NCBI RefSeq assembly: GCF_025698545.1
Contig: NC_068567.1
Location: forward strand, 124,001 to 188,000
Reading direction: 5' to 3'
DNA length: 64,000 nt
From: Gossypium raimondii
Lineage: Eukaryota > Streptophyta > Magnoliopsida > Malvales > Malvaceae
Under the pieces are notes generated by a model. It searched no databases, had not been told where the DNA came from, and saw only the letters and a program-made list of their open reading frames with translations. This document shows, piece by piece, positions 29,742 to 42,867 of this stretch (the stretch's first letter is position 1; the number at the start of each line of letters is the position of its first letter). Both the position numbers and the translations under genes were made by a program.

Positions 29742-31548
29742 TTTTCTTCTCTTTTCTTAGCAAACGAACAAATTGATTAAATTGCCAAGGATTTTTATTT
29801 TATCGACAAATCAATCAAATTTCAAATATAGTGTTCATCTTCTATATATACATATGTAATTGTTTTTGTAAAATTTGTACTTTGGGAAATTAACAAAACT
29901 GCTTCTTTCCCCCCTCCCTAAGCCGAAATTTCCTGCCTTGAATCGTTCCAAATTTTGAATGATAGTGAATATAGCTAAGAGATGGCTGTGTTGTAGAGAT
30001 ATAATTAAATTAGTCCTATTACTATTAAAAAAAAAATCAGAGTGGAGCGCAACAAAATGGGAAACGTAGGATTATTCCCATGAACCTCCCACGAATCAAT
30101 AATTGCAGTTTAGCAGTTCCATCACAATTGACATGAACATTATTGTTAATTTAGGATAACGTGGATTTGAGTATATTGAAATACATTTTTTTATATTTAT
30201 GAGTTGAGTAAGAACTATAGATAATTTTAAGCATTATGTAAAAAAAATAGATATAATCAAAATCTATAATGAGATTATTAATATATATATTTTAATGAAT
30301 TTGATTCGATTATTAATTTAAAGTTAATTTCATAATTGTTTTTGGTTTCTATTTGTTTAGGTTGAAGAATTTATGTCGAAATAGAATCATTTGGATGTTA
30401 AAATTTTTAAAATCAATTACGAGTTTAGCTTTTGCCTTCGTTGAGTGATCGTCGGTTGAGTAACGATGAACAGATCAGATTTGGAGATGCCGATCGAAAA
30501 ATACTTCAATATATCGAAGACATATGTAACATAAATTAGTTGGATTAAAAATTCCATATATAAAACCACACATATCAAAATTTATACATTAAATCAAAAT
30601 TAATGTAAAATTTTAATATTTATCCTTAAATTAAACCATATTTTCCTTTCACAATTAATTTAGTAGGCATTTTCTTTTGTTGTTGGTAATGCCATTAAAG
30701 GTGTTGTCAAATTTTCTTCAATGTTAATCCCTTAAGTTGACCAAATCAAAAAGTTCCAATTTTGCTTTGGACAACTTTATGAGTGTTTTTTCAAAATAAT
30801 GTATGGATTACAACATGTGGATAATTTAGTTTGGTTTTAATGAAAGCTCCATTAATGGTGGCCAAGGATTATGATTTTCTGTCAAACCGATCAACAATCA
30901 AACAAACCCATTATTGCTTGATGCTTGACTTATGGTGCAAAAATAAAAATAAAAAATAAAATAGATAAAATTTATATTTATATTTTTATCTTTATCTTTA
31001 TTTTATTTATTTAAATTTATCTCTCAATCTCTTTTAAAATGTTAAATTTGACCATCAACTTTTCAAAAATAATCGAATTATTATTTTTAAGAAATCCCGA
31101 CTTAAATGTTAAAATTTTAAACATGATAGTATTCATGACAATCCACGATACTTCATGCTATTTAAAAAAATTAAATATCTAATCATTTTTAATTTTTTAT
31201 TGATGTGATATATAAAATAAATAGTTTCATGTCAAGATGAAGTACGCGTGAGACTATAACACGGGTTGTAACACTAACATCATTAAAAAATTAATGTTTT
31301 AGTCCGTATGTCCATTTAAAGAAAGCAAATCAGCTATTTTTAAAATGCTGAGAACCAAATTTAGCTCAAAAATAATAAAATCAAATTGAAAAATATGTAA
31401 ATATTAAGGATTAAATTTATTATTATACCAATTAAACATTAAAAAAAACTTCATTATTTAATATAATTGGAGTGTTTTTTTTTTTTCACATTTTCTATTT
31501 CATCTGCATTATTATTAGTGGTACCAAATGTAGACATAGGAGTTTGAT
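29742..31548. other. Intergenic with SINE remnant
   Basis: The left part is the promoter side of the V-ATPase E gene. A 5'-truncated SINE lies at about 30127-30280. The block at about 31010-31440 is an AT-rich dispersed-repeat type ('ggattaaatttattattata'), also seen near 25200-25500 and 61330-61440. No gene was found. Confidence 0.5.
30127..30280 (+). mobile_element. tRNA-derived SINE, copy 2 (5'-truncated)
   Basis: Shares the SINE body: 'gaacattattgttaat', 'ggataacgtggatttgagt', 'tatttatgagttgagtaag', 'taattttaagcattatgta' and 'taatcaaaatctataatgag'. The A-box end is missing or too eroded to recognise. Confidence 0.65.
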
Positions 31549-33437
31549 TTAAGGAACACAATACATAGGATTAGGGAGTTTGAAAGTTCGATTGCCCAAA
31601 CAATCCCCTTGCAAATCAGTCCATTGGTCCCCAACATTTCCCCATATTCTATACCCTTCTTCCATTATTTGCTTCCGAATTTCTGACTTGTACACCACTG
31701 CACTTTTCCCTTTGTATGCTGGACTCCTGTTTTTCATTTACAAACATCAAATTAAATCCCATTACAGTTGCTGTTTATGGAGTGATGTGGTAAGTATATC
31801 CCTGTGCATGCCAATACGTACCCTACTCTAGGATTAACACGTGTTTTCTAAGTGTGGATTCACTTGCATGATAGTACGATTTCACATTGTACAAGCTCAT
31901 GAAATGACACAAATACATCACATGCAAACTCAGGGTGTGAACTATGTAGGCTATAAGTCGGAACAATTTTATCTTAACAAAGCAATAAATTTTAATTTTA
32001 AGGACATTTTTATCTTTTTATATAAAATCTAAAATATATATTTATAATGGAATTTAAAATAAAATAATATTTAATTTTATATAAAATTTTAATAAATTTA
32101 TTGTATACGTATTCTCACCTAAATTGTCTAGTATTACATTTTTTTTAAGTAAATCTAATATAGTCCATTCACTAATCTCCAAATATGTCAATGTCATGTG
32201 TCATCTAAGCTTCCTGGAAATTTCTCCATATCTAGTCTGAGACTTGTCAAGTGTTTAATTAATACCCACATATATATATGTGTCAAATTGAAAGTTTGGT
32301 CCTTCTAGTATGCTATTTATTTGAATTTGACATAATTTGATCTTGTATGTTTATATTCTTATTAATAGGTTGAAATTGATAACACTAATTACTTGCTGCC
32401 CTTATAAAGTGATGATGTGATTTTTCTTAATCAACTTTAAGCATTCGATAATAAAAAATTCACATCATCATTTTAATTACAGCAACTAATGATATTATCA
32501 ATTTGAAGATGTTAATAAGATTAAAATAAAGGATTAAAATTTAAATTTGAACATAATAGAGGGAACAAAACAATAATTAGATCATATATATATAAAAGAT
32601 GAAACGTATTCAATTGAAATCTTACCTAAAAGTCAACCTTTCATAGCCAATGAAACCTTGATCATGCAAATTAGCAATGGTGGATGGTGCTAAGGTCTCT
32701 TCGTCTCTTCCAGTGATTAAGAACACCTTGAATCCATTCTTAACCAGCTTCGAAAATAATCCAAGTACACCTGGTATTGCTGGACACTCTCCCTTCATTG
32801 CCCATGCCTTGAATGCCATTGGATCATAAGGCTCACACCTATACATACATATACATATATAGCTCTCAAATAGGTAAAAGTACCATAGAGGACCTTGTAC
32901 TAAAAGTTAGATTATATTTTTACCCCTTTTATTTAAAAAATGAGCAAATTAATCCCTGTAAGTTACATCAAAGAGCTAACCGATCTTTTTTATTGAAATT
33001 TTATCTATTTCTACAGTTAAAAATTAATGTATGTAACAGAATAACTTAGAATAAAAGATTGAATACCCGTATTTCTTTTTCTTGTAATAAATGACATTTG
33101 AGAGGCAAGTGTCGTCAATATCAAGGATCCAAGCATCCATGCCATCTTCACCTACAACAAGTTCACTAACGTAACTCTCTATTTGTTCCACAATATAGTC
33201 AACATCCTGCTCATATTGGCCGCCGGTCATGTAAGCTTCGATGTGGCTGAGGCAATGAGCCGGGACGATGCGCCATCCACGGACATTGTTAGCCTCCACA
33301 GCTAGTTGCCAAGTCAAGCACTCAGTGGACACCCTATCAATTGGCCATCTAGTTCTCCAGTATGGTTTCGCCCCAATTGCTTTTGAGAATAACGCTACGA
33401 ACACAAATATGATAATCTCATTCACTCGCTTCGCCAT
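31549..33437 (-). CDS. Secreted HAD-type acid phosphatase / vegetative storage protein-like
   Basis: Three exons on the minus strand join in frame to 253 aa: 33067-33437, 32626-32838, 31549-31726. An N-terminal signal peptide (IIIFVFVALFSKAIGA, residues 8-23) predicts secretion or vacuolar delivery. The HAD class IIIB catalytic set is intact: motif I LDIDDT (about 105-110, with the nucleophile Asp), motif II LITGRDE (about 164-170), a Lys in VVYKSEIRK and motif IV GNVGDQWTDL. This is the plant acid phosphatase/VSP family (length about 250-260 aa), which hydrolyses phosphomonoesters. Because motif I is complete it should be an enzyme rather than a purely storage protein. Intron 1 contains a partial foldback MITE. 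Confidence 0.93.
32873..33050. mobile_element. Foldback MITE (M1), left half, in phosphatase intron 1
   Basis: Begins 'ggtaaaagtaccatagagg' and continues with 'taaaagttagattatat', 'tgagcaaattaatccctgta' and 'ttatctatttctacagttaa'. It stops at about 33050, roughly the midpoint of the family, close to the exon 1 donor. Confidence 0.75.
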
Positions 33438-33639
33438 TGCTGAAATCGCACGCAGTTCCTACAATAAACAAATACCCAGAAAACCTCATGATATTTAGTT
33501 GCTAATTGAAACGAACGGAGAAAAAGAAGACAAAAAAAAAGGGTAATAATGACCATTATGAAAGTACTGTAAATGTAAGCACATGAACAACACTCAAGAT
33601 GAAGATGATGAGGGATTTGGATTGGCTGGGGTTGATTTG

Positions 33640-33647
33640 TTTATATA
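33640..33647 (-). promoter_or_regulatory. Probable TATA box of the acid phosphatase gene
   Basis: Minus-strand TATATAAA about 205 bp upstream of the start codon, within 'actatataaacaa'. A transcription start some 30 bp downstream would give a leader of about 170-180 nt. This rests on sequence and spacing only. Confidence 0.45.
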
Positions 33648-34437
33648 GTTTTAAAAAAATAGCAAGATGAGACCAGTTGGCAACCATCGTAGACGATGGG
33701 AAATGAAATTAACGTACGTTTTGGGCTGGAATTCTATACCCACATATGCCATGGAAATATCATTTCCTTGTGGAAAATTTATGTTTTGAAAATAATATTA
33801 TTGGAAGATGCAATCAGGGGCGGCACTAAATGGGCTCGTAGGAACCTCGGTTTTCCTTAAAATGAGAAATCTCATTTTTAACCCTTTAAAATTTATGAAT
33901 TTTTAAATTAGTACATAATAAAATTATACTCTGGTCTCCAAAAATGAATTTTTTGTATTTAATCCTTCAAAAATTAAAACGATATAAGATATTAAAATGA
34001 TAAAATTATATTTTAACTATTCGTGCCCCTCCAAAAAGAAAATCTGACTTTGCTAAACCCGTAAAATGTACATAATACTTTGAATCTAAAAATATATGTT
34101 CATATCTACCTATGCAGTCATGTGAGTTATTGGAATTATATGCACCCAATTATTTTGAAAAGCAAAGGCCAGGAAGCAAACTTTATTAAGTGGCTGGCCT
34201 GCCAAGGAAGTAAAAGCTTAAAAGGACATAATATATATAATTTTAAGACCAGTCTTCTTTTACTACAGAACCTCATTGGCAATAATTCATTTCTTTAATA
34301 CAGACTTGGTCTTCGCTTTTGCATTACATACAAGACAGCCTATGAATAATATTGAATATAGCTAGCTAAGTTTGAGATTAACGATCATTATATGGTAATA
34401 AAACAGCATAAACTCATTCATAAACAACAATTGCAAC

Positions 34438-34816
34438 GGTAAAAGTATCATGGAGGCCACTGTAGTAGAAGTCAGATTACGTTTTGCCTCTTTTATTAAA
34501 AAATGGACAAATTAATCCATGTGCATTGGATCAGATAACAAGTCTATTTTTTTCTGTTAAAAATTTCATCTATTTCTATTATTAAAAATTAGCATAGTTG
34601 AGGGAATAATAAAATACTTACACGTGGCTTACCACGTGTACATCATATTGACGTGTAGGGACTAGTTTTTAATAGTAAAAATATATGAAATTTTTAACAG
34701 AAAGACTAATTTACTCTCTAATCTAATGTATAGTGATTAATTTTTTCATTTTTTTAAGTAGAAGAAGCAAAATATAATTTAACTTCTGATACAAAAACTT
34801 CCATAATACTTTTACC
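34438..34816. mobile_element. Foldback MITE (M1), full length
   Basis: About 379 bp. The termini are 'ggtaaaagtatcatggaggc' and the inverse 'cttccataatacttttacc'. The inner parts pair in the same way ('gttaaaaatttcatctattt' against 'aaatatatgaaatttttaac'). It is one of the most complete copies in the window and lies in the gene desert. Confidence 0.85.
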
Positions 34817-35440
34817 TAATAGCAGCTCCAATGTCATGCTTGTACACAAAATAATTATAAAAACATGGAATCAGTGGATAAAAACGAAAATGAATCACAA
34901 ACATAGGTGTTTTTTTTTTTTTTTGACAAATAGGAGGAATGAATACAACTAGAACGTGTGTGTATAAAAAGAGAGGCGATCCTTGGCAATTTGAACAAAG
35001 GGGTTTTGGAATATTACCTAACAAATAATAAAGTAAAACCAAAGAAGGGAAAAAAAAGTGAGAAAAAACAAGCTTAGGAGGGTATGTTTATATATAGGAG
35101 GTAGGATGAAGAAAGGTCAAAAACAGGCGTTATATAATAATAGAAAAAAAAGGTAGCAAAAAAATGTGGGTGGGGATGCCGTCAGAGAGCATAAAAGAGT
35201 GAAATTTGATGATGAACAAAATGAAGGTCCAGCGGCAGCGCCAGGGTGTGCATTGCGGGCCGTCTAAGATAATTAAGATTAAAAGTGGGGTTGGAGTCAG
35301 AGCCCATCCACTTTCACTAAGTGGACTCCCCTCTCTGGAGGACCTGCGTCATCCATGCCTTATTTTTTTACTACTACTGGCGCCTTTAATTAATTATGCA
35401 TAACCATTCGTTTTAAATTATAAATCATGAGCTTTAGCTT

Positions 35441-35583
35441 AGCTGATTGAGTTTTAACTTGATTAGTATGAATATTATTGTTAATGTAAAAGATTGTGAG
35501 TTCGAGTGCGCTAAAGCGTATTCTCCTCCTATTTATGGATTAGAGAATAACTTTGAATAGTTCTAAATATTGTATAAAAAAAA
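35441..35583 (+). mobile_element. tRNA-derived SINE, copy 3 (3'-truncated)
   Basis: Starts 'agctgattgagttttaactt' and keeps the B-box-like 'tgagttcgagtgcgctaaag', then 'ctcctatttatggattagag' and 'tagttctaaatattgtata' before an A-run. The final 'cagaacctataatc' segment of the family is absent. Confidence 0.75.
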
Positions 35584-35949
35584 CATAAAATCAACAACTA
35601 TTTATTAATATAATTTTAACCTCAAACACAGACATTTGTATAAGCATGTGTTAGCCACTGCTGGTGTTTCCATTTTTCATTGAGTGCATATCTGTAAATA
35701 TCCTACATTAAATTCCATCTCAACAATGTGCCGCCGATCATTCCATGTTCAATGTATCCGTTTTAACAATCATTCATAACACACACTTAATTACATTAAC
35801 AGTAAGGTCGGCAATTCCAAAATATTTATTTAATTTCTCGCAAGGTTTCAAATATTTGGTTTCTTATTCTAATCATATATATTTTATTTTGTTTATTAAA
35901 TTTATCTTATACTTGGTTTTCATTCGAAGGTTTTGAAAAATGAGTTTCA

Positions 35950-36135
35950 GCTGACTGAGTCTTAGCTCAGTTGGTATGTATATTATTATCACTGCAGGAT
36001 AACGTGGGTTCGAGTGCATTGAAGCGTATTATCCCCCTATTTATGAGCTGAGAATGAGTTATAGGTAGTTCTAAGCATTGTGTAAAAAAAGACTAAATAT
36101 AATCAGAACCTATAATAAGATTGTTCAAAAAAAAA
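35950..36135 (+). mobile_element. tRNA-derived SINE, copy 4 (full length, best boxes)
   Basis: About 186 bp and the clearest member. It has an A box 'ttagctcagttgg', a B box 'gggttcgagtgc', the family body, the 'cagaacctataataagattg' segment and an A-run at the end. It begins about 370 bp after copy 3 in the same orientation. Confidence 0.85.
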
Positions 36136-38472
36136 TGAGCTCCACTAAATCTATCATTATAGTTACATAAACGGATGTAGTCAGGGTAAAACCAGAAAAT
36201 TACTACGATTAAAAATGATTAATAAATTTTTAGAAGAGTCAAAGTAAAATTTTATCATTTGAGGACTAAGGTCACTTCTTACCCCATCTTTATCCCCGAA
36301 TATAATTCACGTTTAAAATGAATTTATACTAATTGTAAATATAGTTGTAATAATATTTTACAAGATAATGTGTAATGCGATTTGAGTATTAGTTTAGTTT
36401 GAACCAATATTTTTGAGCTTGCAAGTCAAGCAAACTAAAGCACATAATATCCTCCTCGTGTAGGAGCGAAGTCCGGGCAAGTAACGGCTTTGGTTCTCTT
36501 AATTAAATGAAATAATTATATTTTTATCACTCCAAAATCAACAATTCAATTTAACTTTTTAGGGAAATGTTGTTGAAATAAGATCAATTTGATTTAAAAA
36601 CAATCAATGTATCGATTTGAACAAAAAGATTGAATCAATCTATAGCGAATCTGTTATAATAAATGTCGATAATGGCAATAGAATGATCATACAATAAAAA
36701 GAAAAAAAAAAGAACACTCAGATTTTACGTGGAAACCCTTTCGAGAAAAAACAACATGGCAGAAGAGAAGAAATTCACTAATGTTGAAAAACGAATGATA
36801 CAAAAGGAGTTTTGATTTCATCTATTTAAGGGTTGAATAACTCTATTCTAATCAAAATCAAATAATAGAAGTATAGTTTTATACAAACTCAACTTGTGCG
36901 GAAAGTTTCGTACAGTCCTCAGCCTCTCGCCCCCACAGATCCCCTTATTTTACAATAAGTAACGGGATTCAGATCACACAAACTCTAACAGAATCCTTAG
37001 GATCAATAAGAACATGAATTGATTAATTTAATTTATGTCCCTCCAAGTTAAATCACATATGCTAATCTAATATCTAACATATGGATAAATAGGAGACCAT
37101 TAAGCAAAAACAAATATTGTTAAGGCTTTAGGCCCTTTGACCAATTTTTATTTATTGTTTAAAAAAAAGATTTATTAGTCACCCTGAAAATACATGCATG
37201 TTGAATTAATATGTTGAGCACTAAAGTAGTGGTATATAGACTTTTTCTACATTAAAACATTGTGAAATAAATAGGTAGTGGAGTAGAAATCTTTACTTGT
37301 TGGGTCACAATATAAATTCACCAATAAAATGGGGAATGGAGAGGTGAGTGGATTTGATTGGATGATTGGTGGACTATTAGATAAAATAAATATTGTATGG
37401 AAAACACGTATTATAAGTAGTAATATAAAAAATAAAAAAAAAAGTAAGTAGTAGTAATAAAGCAAGGCAATTGCAAATTATGGTGAGGAGGGCTTAAAGT
37501 CAACCTTATTGGATTGGATAATTGTGATCACAATCTAAAATGGGATAATATAAGAAATTAATATTTGGTATATTGATAAAGTATAGTTTCGTGTTTGAAG
37601 TAAATGATGATATACTAAAAATTCGTAATTAATAGAGATGTGTGGTAAGTGATATGAGTACATTTATTAGGACACTAATGGATAGAGACAAAAAAGAATG
37701 AAAAATTGTTATCGCAATGCAAGTTTAATTTATGTTTGCGGGGCTTTGTCCTAATATTCAAATACGATAAATGATTCAAGCACAACCTATTTACTTTGTT
37801 GTGGAATGCTTTAAACTTATCTTATCCCTCAATGAACTCATATTTCAACCCGACTCGAAAAGTTACCTTTAATACCAATTGAATATTGCACCCTCTTCTT
37901 CCTATCCCAAATCTCACGAGTATATTGCCTATTTATAGGCTACATAGGTTCGATAATAAGCAAGAGATAAATGGGATAATTATCATATTCGCTTGTTGAT
38001 TTTCACCATTTGAATTTTTAACAAAATGATATTCAATTATTAATAAAGTCAAAAGATGTTTATGATAATCTATTAGAGGAAATTCAACTAGAACTTTGCT
38101 ATGTTGAAATTTCCTTGAATAAATCAATGTAATTTTGTTGCTAAAGACGGTTCAGATAACATCTTATTACAAAATTATTACACCATATCTGATTGGGCGA
38201 GTAGAAATAGATTATAGTCTAATTCAGCAGGCCCACCACCTTACAACCTGTGTTGAATAAGACTCTATTTCAGAAAAAGACTATATAGTCATTCCCTTTC
38301 TTCACTACTGAATAGGCATTCAACCCGGTAGAATAAAGAAAATTTTGAAACAGAACATAGTCTATCTTAAAGGTATGGAACAAAATGTGCTAACATTTGC
38401 ATCCATACTACTTGACACGTAGTATGTTGTACATCAATTTATATCATTTAAATATTTTAAAAACAAATCCAC

Positions 38473-38540
38473 TTACTTTTATTCAAAATGATTCAAATAT
38501 ATATATATATATATATCACTTACTTTTATTCAAAATGATT

Positions 38541-38582
<42 letters not shown>
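38473..38582. repeat. Duplicated TA microsatellite
   Basis: The phrase 'cttacttttattcaaaatga' followed by 'ttcaa' and a TA run occurs twice in direct tandem; the second run is roughly twice as long as the first. A further TA run lies at 38739-38764. Such tracts are length-variable and likely polymorphic. Confidence 0.9.
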
Positions 38583-38586
<4 letters not shown>

Positions 38587-40027
38587 CAATGTGGTATATT
38601 CAACTTTTTAGAGAAACAATTTAATGGGGTGGTTTGTGAATGTCCCATTATCAACTACCAAACCCACCTCCTCATTTGAAACTTGCACTTTTTATCCCAA
38701 TTGGATATTGGAGAATGTTGAGTTGTTTGGCTTATACATATTATATATATATATATATATATATGAGATATAGTACCCTAGAATCCATGTTATAGTTGAA
38801 AAAATGAACAATATATATTTCCTTACCCAAAATTAAACATCACCACCTAATCTCTACCAATATACTAAATGTTGTTCAACATACAAAATTTAAAACCAAT
38901 ACCACCCACTTAATGATCATCATCTCTCAAGAGAACTTTTTTAAGATACTTTATCTAGAAGTTTATATGAGTTTGAATATAGATATTATAATGAATTATA
39001 TAAGTGGAACGTTGTGAAAAACGTTGTATGGTGAAATGAGAAATCGAGTGAGGTTGTGTGGCTTGTAAGTTGTAAGTCATGAACTTATGCAAGTTTGGGT
39101 AACTATGTATTGCTCATCCACACTCTAAAGGGACGAATCCAATGAGTAGGTAGGGATTTTGGACTCCCTTAAATCATATGATGAAATTGCAGTTAAAAAT
39201 TTCTCTGGTGGGATCGGAATTAAGTTGTATAATTTTATAAGAGTTAAAATGTAATTTCTTCGTTTAATAGTTTATATCTTTATAGTTTTTATAGGATTAA
39301 ATCATTTTTTTATCATTTTTGAAGGACCAAAATACAAATTTACCATATACTAATAAACTTTATAAGTTTTAAAAGCAAAAAAATTGAATTTTTCATTTTA
39401 GGGCCATGCCGAATATATTTATCTCTATATATATTGTACATGCCTTAATTTGCTTCATTCTATATGGCTAGGATAATCTTATTTGGTTTATGTATTAGCA
39501 CCGTTTTACATTAATATATTGCATACACAAATAATTATATTAATTTAATATAGAAAATATACGTATTTATTTCTTTAAATATATATTATTGATCAAAATC
39601 AAATTTTCATGTATCAAATTATTATATATAAATTTAATATGTATCCCTTTTGTACCCAAAATTAGCTGGAGTGGCATGCACATATAAATAGCAAGATCCT
39701 TATGTTGTGTTAAATAATAGTAGAATTATGGAAATACATAAATAGGGAAAATATATTATATTGCAGGTCCAGCATGTATTAAGTTGGTTTGTAGATCCAA
39801 AATTTGTGACCAATAATTGATGGCACATGCAGATGCAGACCCAGATCTCACCCTTGCTATTTCTATTAGCATTAGCAGCTCCACCTGGACCTGCCTGTCT
39901 CGTCTCTTTTCCTAGTTACTTCCTTGGTTGACAAAAGGAAACCATTTTTATTTATTTATTAAGACAAGAAAGCCAAACTACTAATATGCAAAATCCTAGC
40001 ATATACGAACTAATTCTTCTATTTGTT

Positions 40028-40115
40028 TTTTCTCGAGAAATTAATTTATCTATTTTTTAAATAAAGAACAAAATACAATCTGACTCCTAGTACAGAGGTC
40101 TTTATAGAACTTTTT
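40028..40115. mobile_element. Foldback MITE (M1), right-end fragment
   Basis: Matches only the right terminal part of the family: 'aacaaaatacaatctgactc', 'ctagtacagaggtcttta', then an eroded 'tagaactttttt'. Confidence 0.55.
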
Positions 40116-40185
40116 TCTACTCATCATTTAATTCCACGTCACTTACATGAAAATCTTTTGAAAAAGTCAAATTGTTACATAAAAC

Positions 40186-40314
40186 TAATTGAGTTTTAGT
40201 TCAATTGGTATTGGTATTGTTGTTAATGTAGATTCGTGTGCGCTAAAGCAGTTTATCCTCCTATTTAAGGGTTGGTGAGGGACTATGAGTAATTCTAAAT
40301 ATTGTATCAAAAAA
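40186..40314 (+). mobile_element. tRNA-derived SINE, copy 5 (3'-truncated)
   Basis: Starts 'ctaattgagttttagttcaa' with 'ttggtattggtattgttgtt', then 'gtgcgctaaagcagtttatc', 'ggttggtgagggactatgag' and 'aattctaaatattgtatc' before an A-run. Confidence 0.7.
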
Positions 40315-41950
40315 GGCAGACATTACATGATAAATAATATATATTTATACCCACTAATAAAAAATTTTAGTATAAATAAAGGCATTTGATCATTAATGAG
40401 TATAGTAAAAGTTGAACAAATGATCATATATTCAACGAGAATTTTATAATTTCAATGTCCATGCGAATTATTATTTAGGTAATGTTTGAAAATTATTAAT
40501 AATTGAATTTTGGTGTAATTATTGTTATTGGTGGGTCTCATCGATTTGGGTGTAATTGGAGCACTCCAATTATATTTTCTCATTCTTAGGGGAGAATAAG
40601 AATTTACGTACTTAATTACACTGAATCCAATTTCAAAATTATTTTTATACAATTTATAAAAATTATATTATAAGAATCAACATGTATAAGTTTTCGGATT
40701 GTTATGGCAAAAAATTCTTATATTATAAATCTTAAAAATTATAAAAATATTTGTGTATTTTATAAAGTTATAACAAAAATTATATTATTTAAATCATAAA
40801 ATATTTCTAAAGTTATGATAAATTATTTTATCATAAAAATTTACATGTTATAAAAATGTTATAATATATTTATTTATAAAAATTTATGATCAATAATTAT
40901 GATCAATAAGTATGGACATAACTTATTTATGTCTTCATGTTATATATTATAAAAACAATATATTTATTTAAAAAATTATAATTTTTTATCATAACCTTCT
41001 AAATTTATAGGCAAACAATTATATTATTTATAATATATGCTATGAAAGTTACTAGAAAATTTATAAAACTTTATTTATAAAGGTTATATATTATAAGCTT
41101 TATATTATTCTTGATTTAATTTACATATTATAAAAAGGATATAACTCGAATACATATTTCTCAATTAAGTTTATATAAGTTTTTATAATTAAAGTTGTAA
41201 ACTATTAATTTGGATTGTGAACCCCAAATATTACGACGTCGATGCTAATTATGCAAATACAAAAGATTTTCTTACATCATATTATGTGGTATGATACCAT
41301 TTAAGAGAATGGTATCAGACACAAGTATCATAGATAGCTCACAAACTCTTTAATTTGAAATATTCAAGGCTTCAGAATATAGTTGAGAAGATATTTGTTA
41401 TTGTGAAAAAATATTTCCCATATTAGCAACAACACTTTAGTATTGCAAAAAAAAAAAAAGTTAGATCGTACTATAACATGTTGCATGTTTCATAACTAAA
41501 GTCACGTGTGGAAATGAGATGATCTGTACTTCGAAAAGCATATAGAAAAAGGAATATTGATTATTATTTTTTGAGAAAGAGATATTGATAATCTTAATTA
41601 TGCAAATTCAAATTCGGATGACGATGAACTCGGTCAATGACTCAGCGATGATAAGAGTATATATTAAGTATTAAAGAGATAATAACCCAACAAATATGCA
41701 CAAGCACAATTAGATAAAATTACATATGATGTTTATTTTTGTTATTTTACTAGTAATCGTATTATCAACCACAATTAGATAGTGAATCTAAACACATTAT
41801 ATAAATATACTCTTAATATATCAAATATAAATCTACTTTTTATTATTGCATTATTTTTATGTAAATTAAATTTATAATAATAAATCCGCTACAAATTGAT
41901 TCAACTTTAATGATTTAAATTATGTTTTGATACTAAATTTAAAAAAATAT

Positions 41951-42090
41951 TAGTTGATTGAGTCTTAACTCGACCAAAGATAAACATTATTATCAATACA
42001 GAAAGATAAGAGTTCGAGTACGTTGAAATGTATTACATTTCTATTTATAGATTAAGAGGAGGATATAGGAAATTATATGCATTATGTCAC
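41951..42090 (+). mobile_element. tRNA-derived SINE, copy 6 (diverged)
   Basis: Begins 'tagttgattgagtcttaact' and keeps the B-box-like 'agagttcgagtacgttgaaa' and 'tatttatagattaagagga'. The 3' part is diverged. Confidence 0.65.
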
Positions 42091-42867
42091 GAACACTTTA
42101 TAATTATTAAGATGGTTACACAATATGACATTAACTTCACTTATAAGATTTTAATTTTATGTTATATTTTTCAATTAATTGAAAATAATGCTTCTTCGGT
42201 AATGAATGGAATCCAACATATATGGTTTTTCACCTTTGCTGTAATATTTTAGGATTTTTCTAGTAATATCTTCCGTCATTAGTTTCAATACTAGCTTTCT
42301 AATACAAGGCATAAAATCATTGCGAAGATTAAGGGATTTTCTTTGGCTAATCGTTTCCACTTATGGTTGATATATATGGGTATTGCGAACATCAAGTTTT
42401 GTAAATAAAAAGGAAAAAATTAATTGGAAAAAGTACAAGGACTAGCTAATAATTTAACCTAAAATTAAAATTGTAGAGATGAAGCAAACGTGTCTAATCA
42501 AATAGATGTAACATCATTAATGGGAGATGAGCATTTAGTAATTTTTTAAAGTTAAGTACCTAAAGTCTAAAACCTCATAATTTAAATGATTAAAATTATA
42601 ATTTGCCCTTGAACCGACATTTGATGAGTTTGTCTTAAATTTATTTGTTGTTTAGAATTTAAAAAAAAAAAAAAAAGAGATATAGTGACCGACGGGTTCG
42701 GACTTGGGACTAACCGTCTTTTGCTTTTGCATTGGCTGTTTGGCGGTTGATCTCTCCCCTTCTCTTTACAAAGAAGCCAGTATCAATTTTTTTTTTAATC
42801 TTAAAATCAGTAATGGCCTTTGGAGCAGTAACTCAGTAGGACTGGTACAGCCAAATCATTAACCAAG

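Larger units (their letters stand above)
33438..42867. other. Gene desert of about 9.4 kb
   Basis: The left end is the phosphatase promoter. The rest is very AT-rich and holds no coding sequence that I can support. Recognised items are a full foldback MITE (34438-34816), a partial one (about 40028-40115), SINE copies (35441-35583, 35950-36135, 40186-40314, 41951-42090) and TA microsatellites (38473-38582, 38739-38764). About 36570-37080 is a block with 'tttacgtggaaacccttt' that I could not classify. 40650-41200 is extreme AT filler. The right end is the promoter of the Ser-rich gene. Confidence 0.5.

Noticed and set aside
29105-29760. Several plus-strand open frames of 109-149 codons
   Set aside because: They mirror the V-ATPase subunit E exons on the minus strand, which match the family end to end.
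35206-35403. 65-codon plus-strand open frame with a hydrophobic tail
   Set aside because: No start context, homology or neighbouring exon supports it.
35950-36010. Sequence with good A and B boxes resembling a tRNA gene
   Set aside because: No acceptor stem or anticodon arm forms, and the same ~180-bp unit with an A-run recurs six times, so it is a SINE.
33438-42867. Possibility of a large virus-like or LTR-type element in the gene desert
   Set aside because: No polyprotein-like reading frame, primer-binding site or pair of long direct repeats could be seen; only SINEs, foldback elements and microsatellites are supported.
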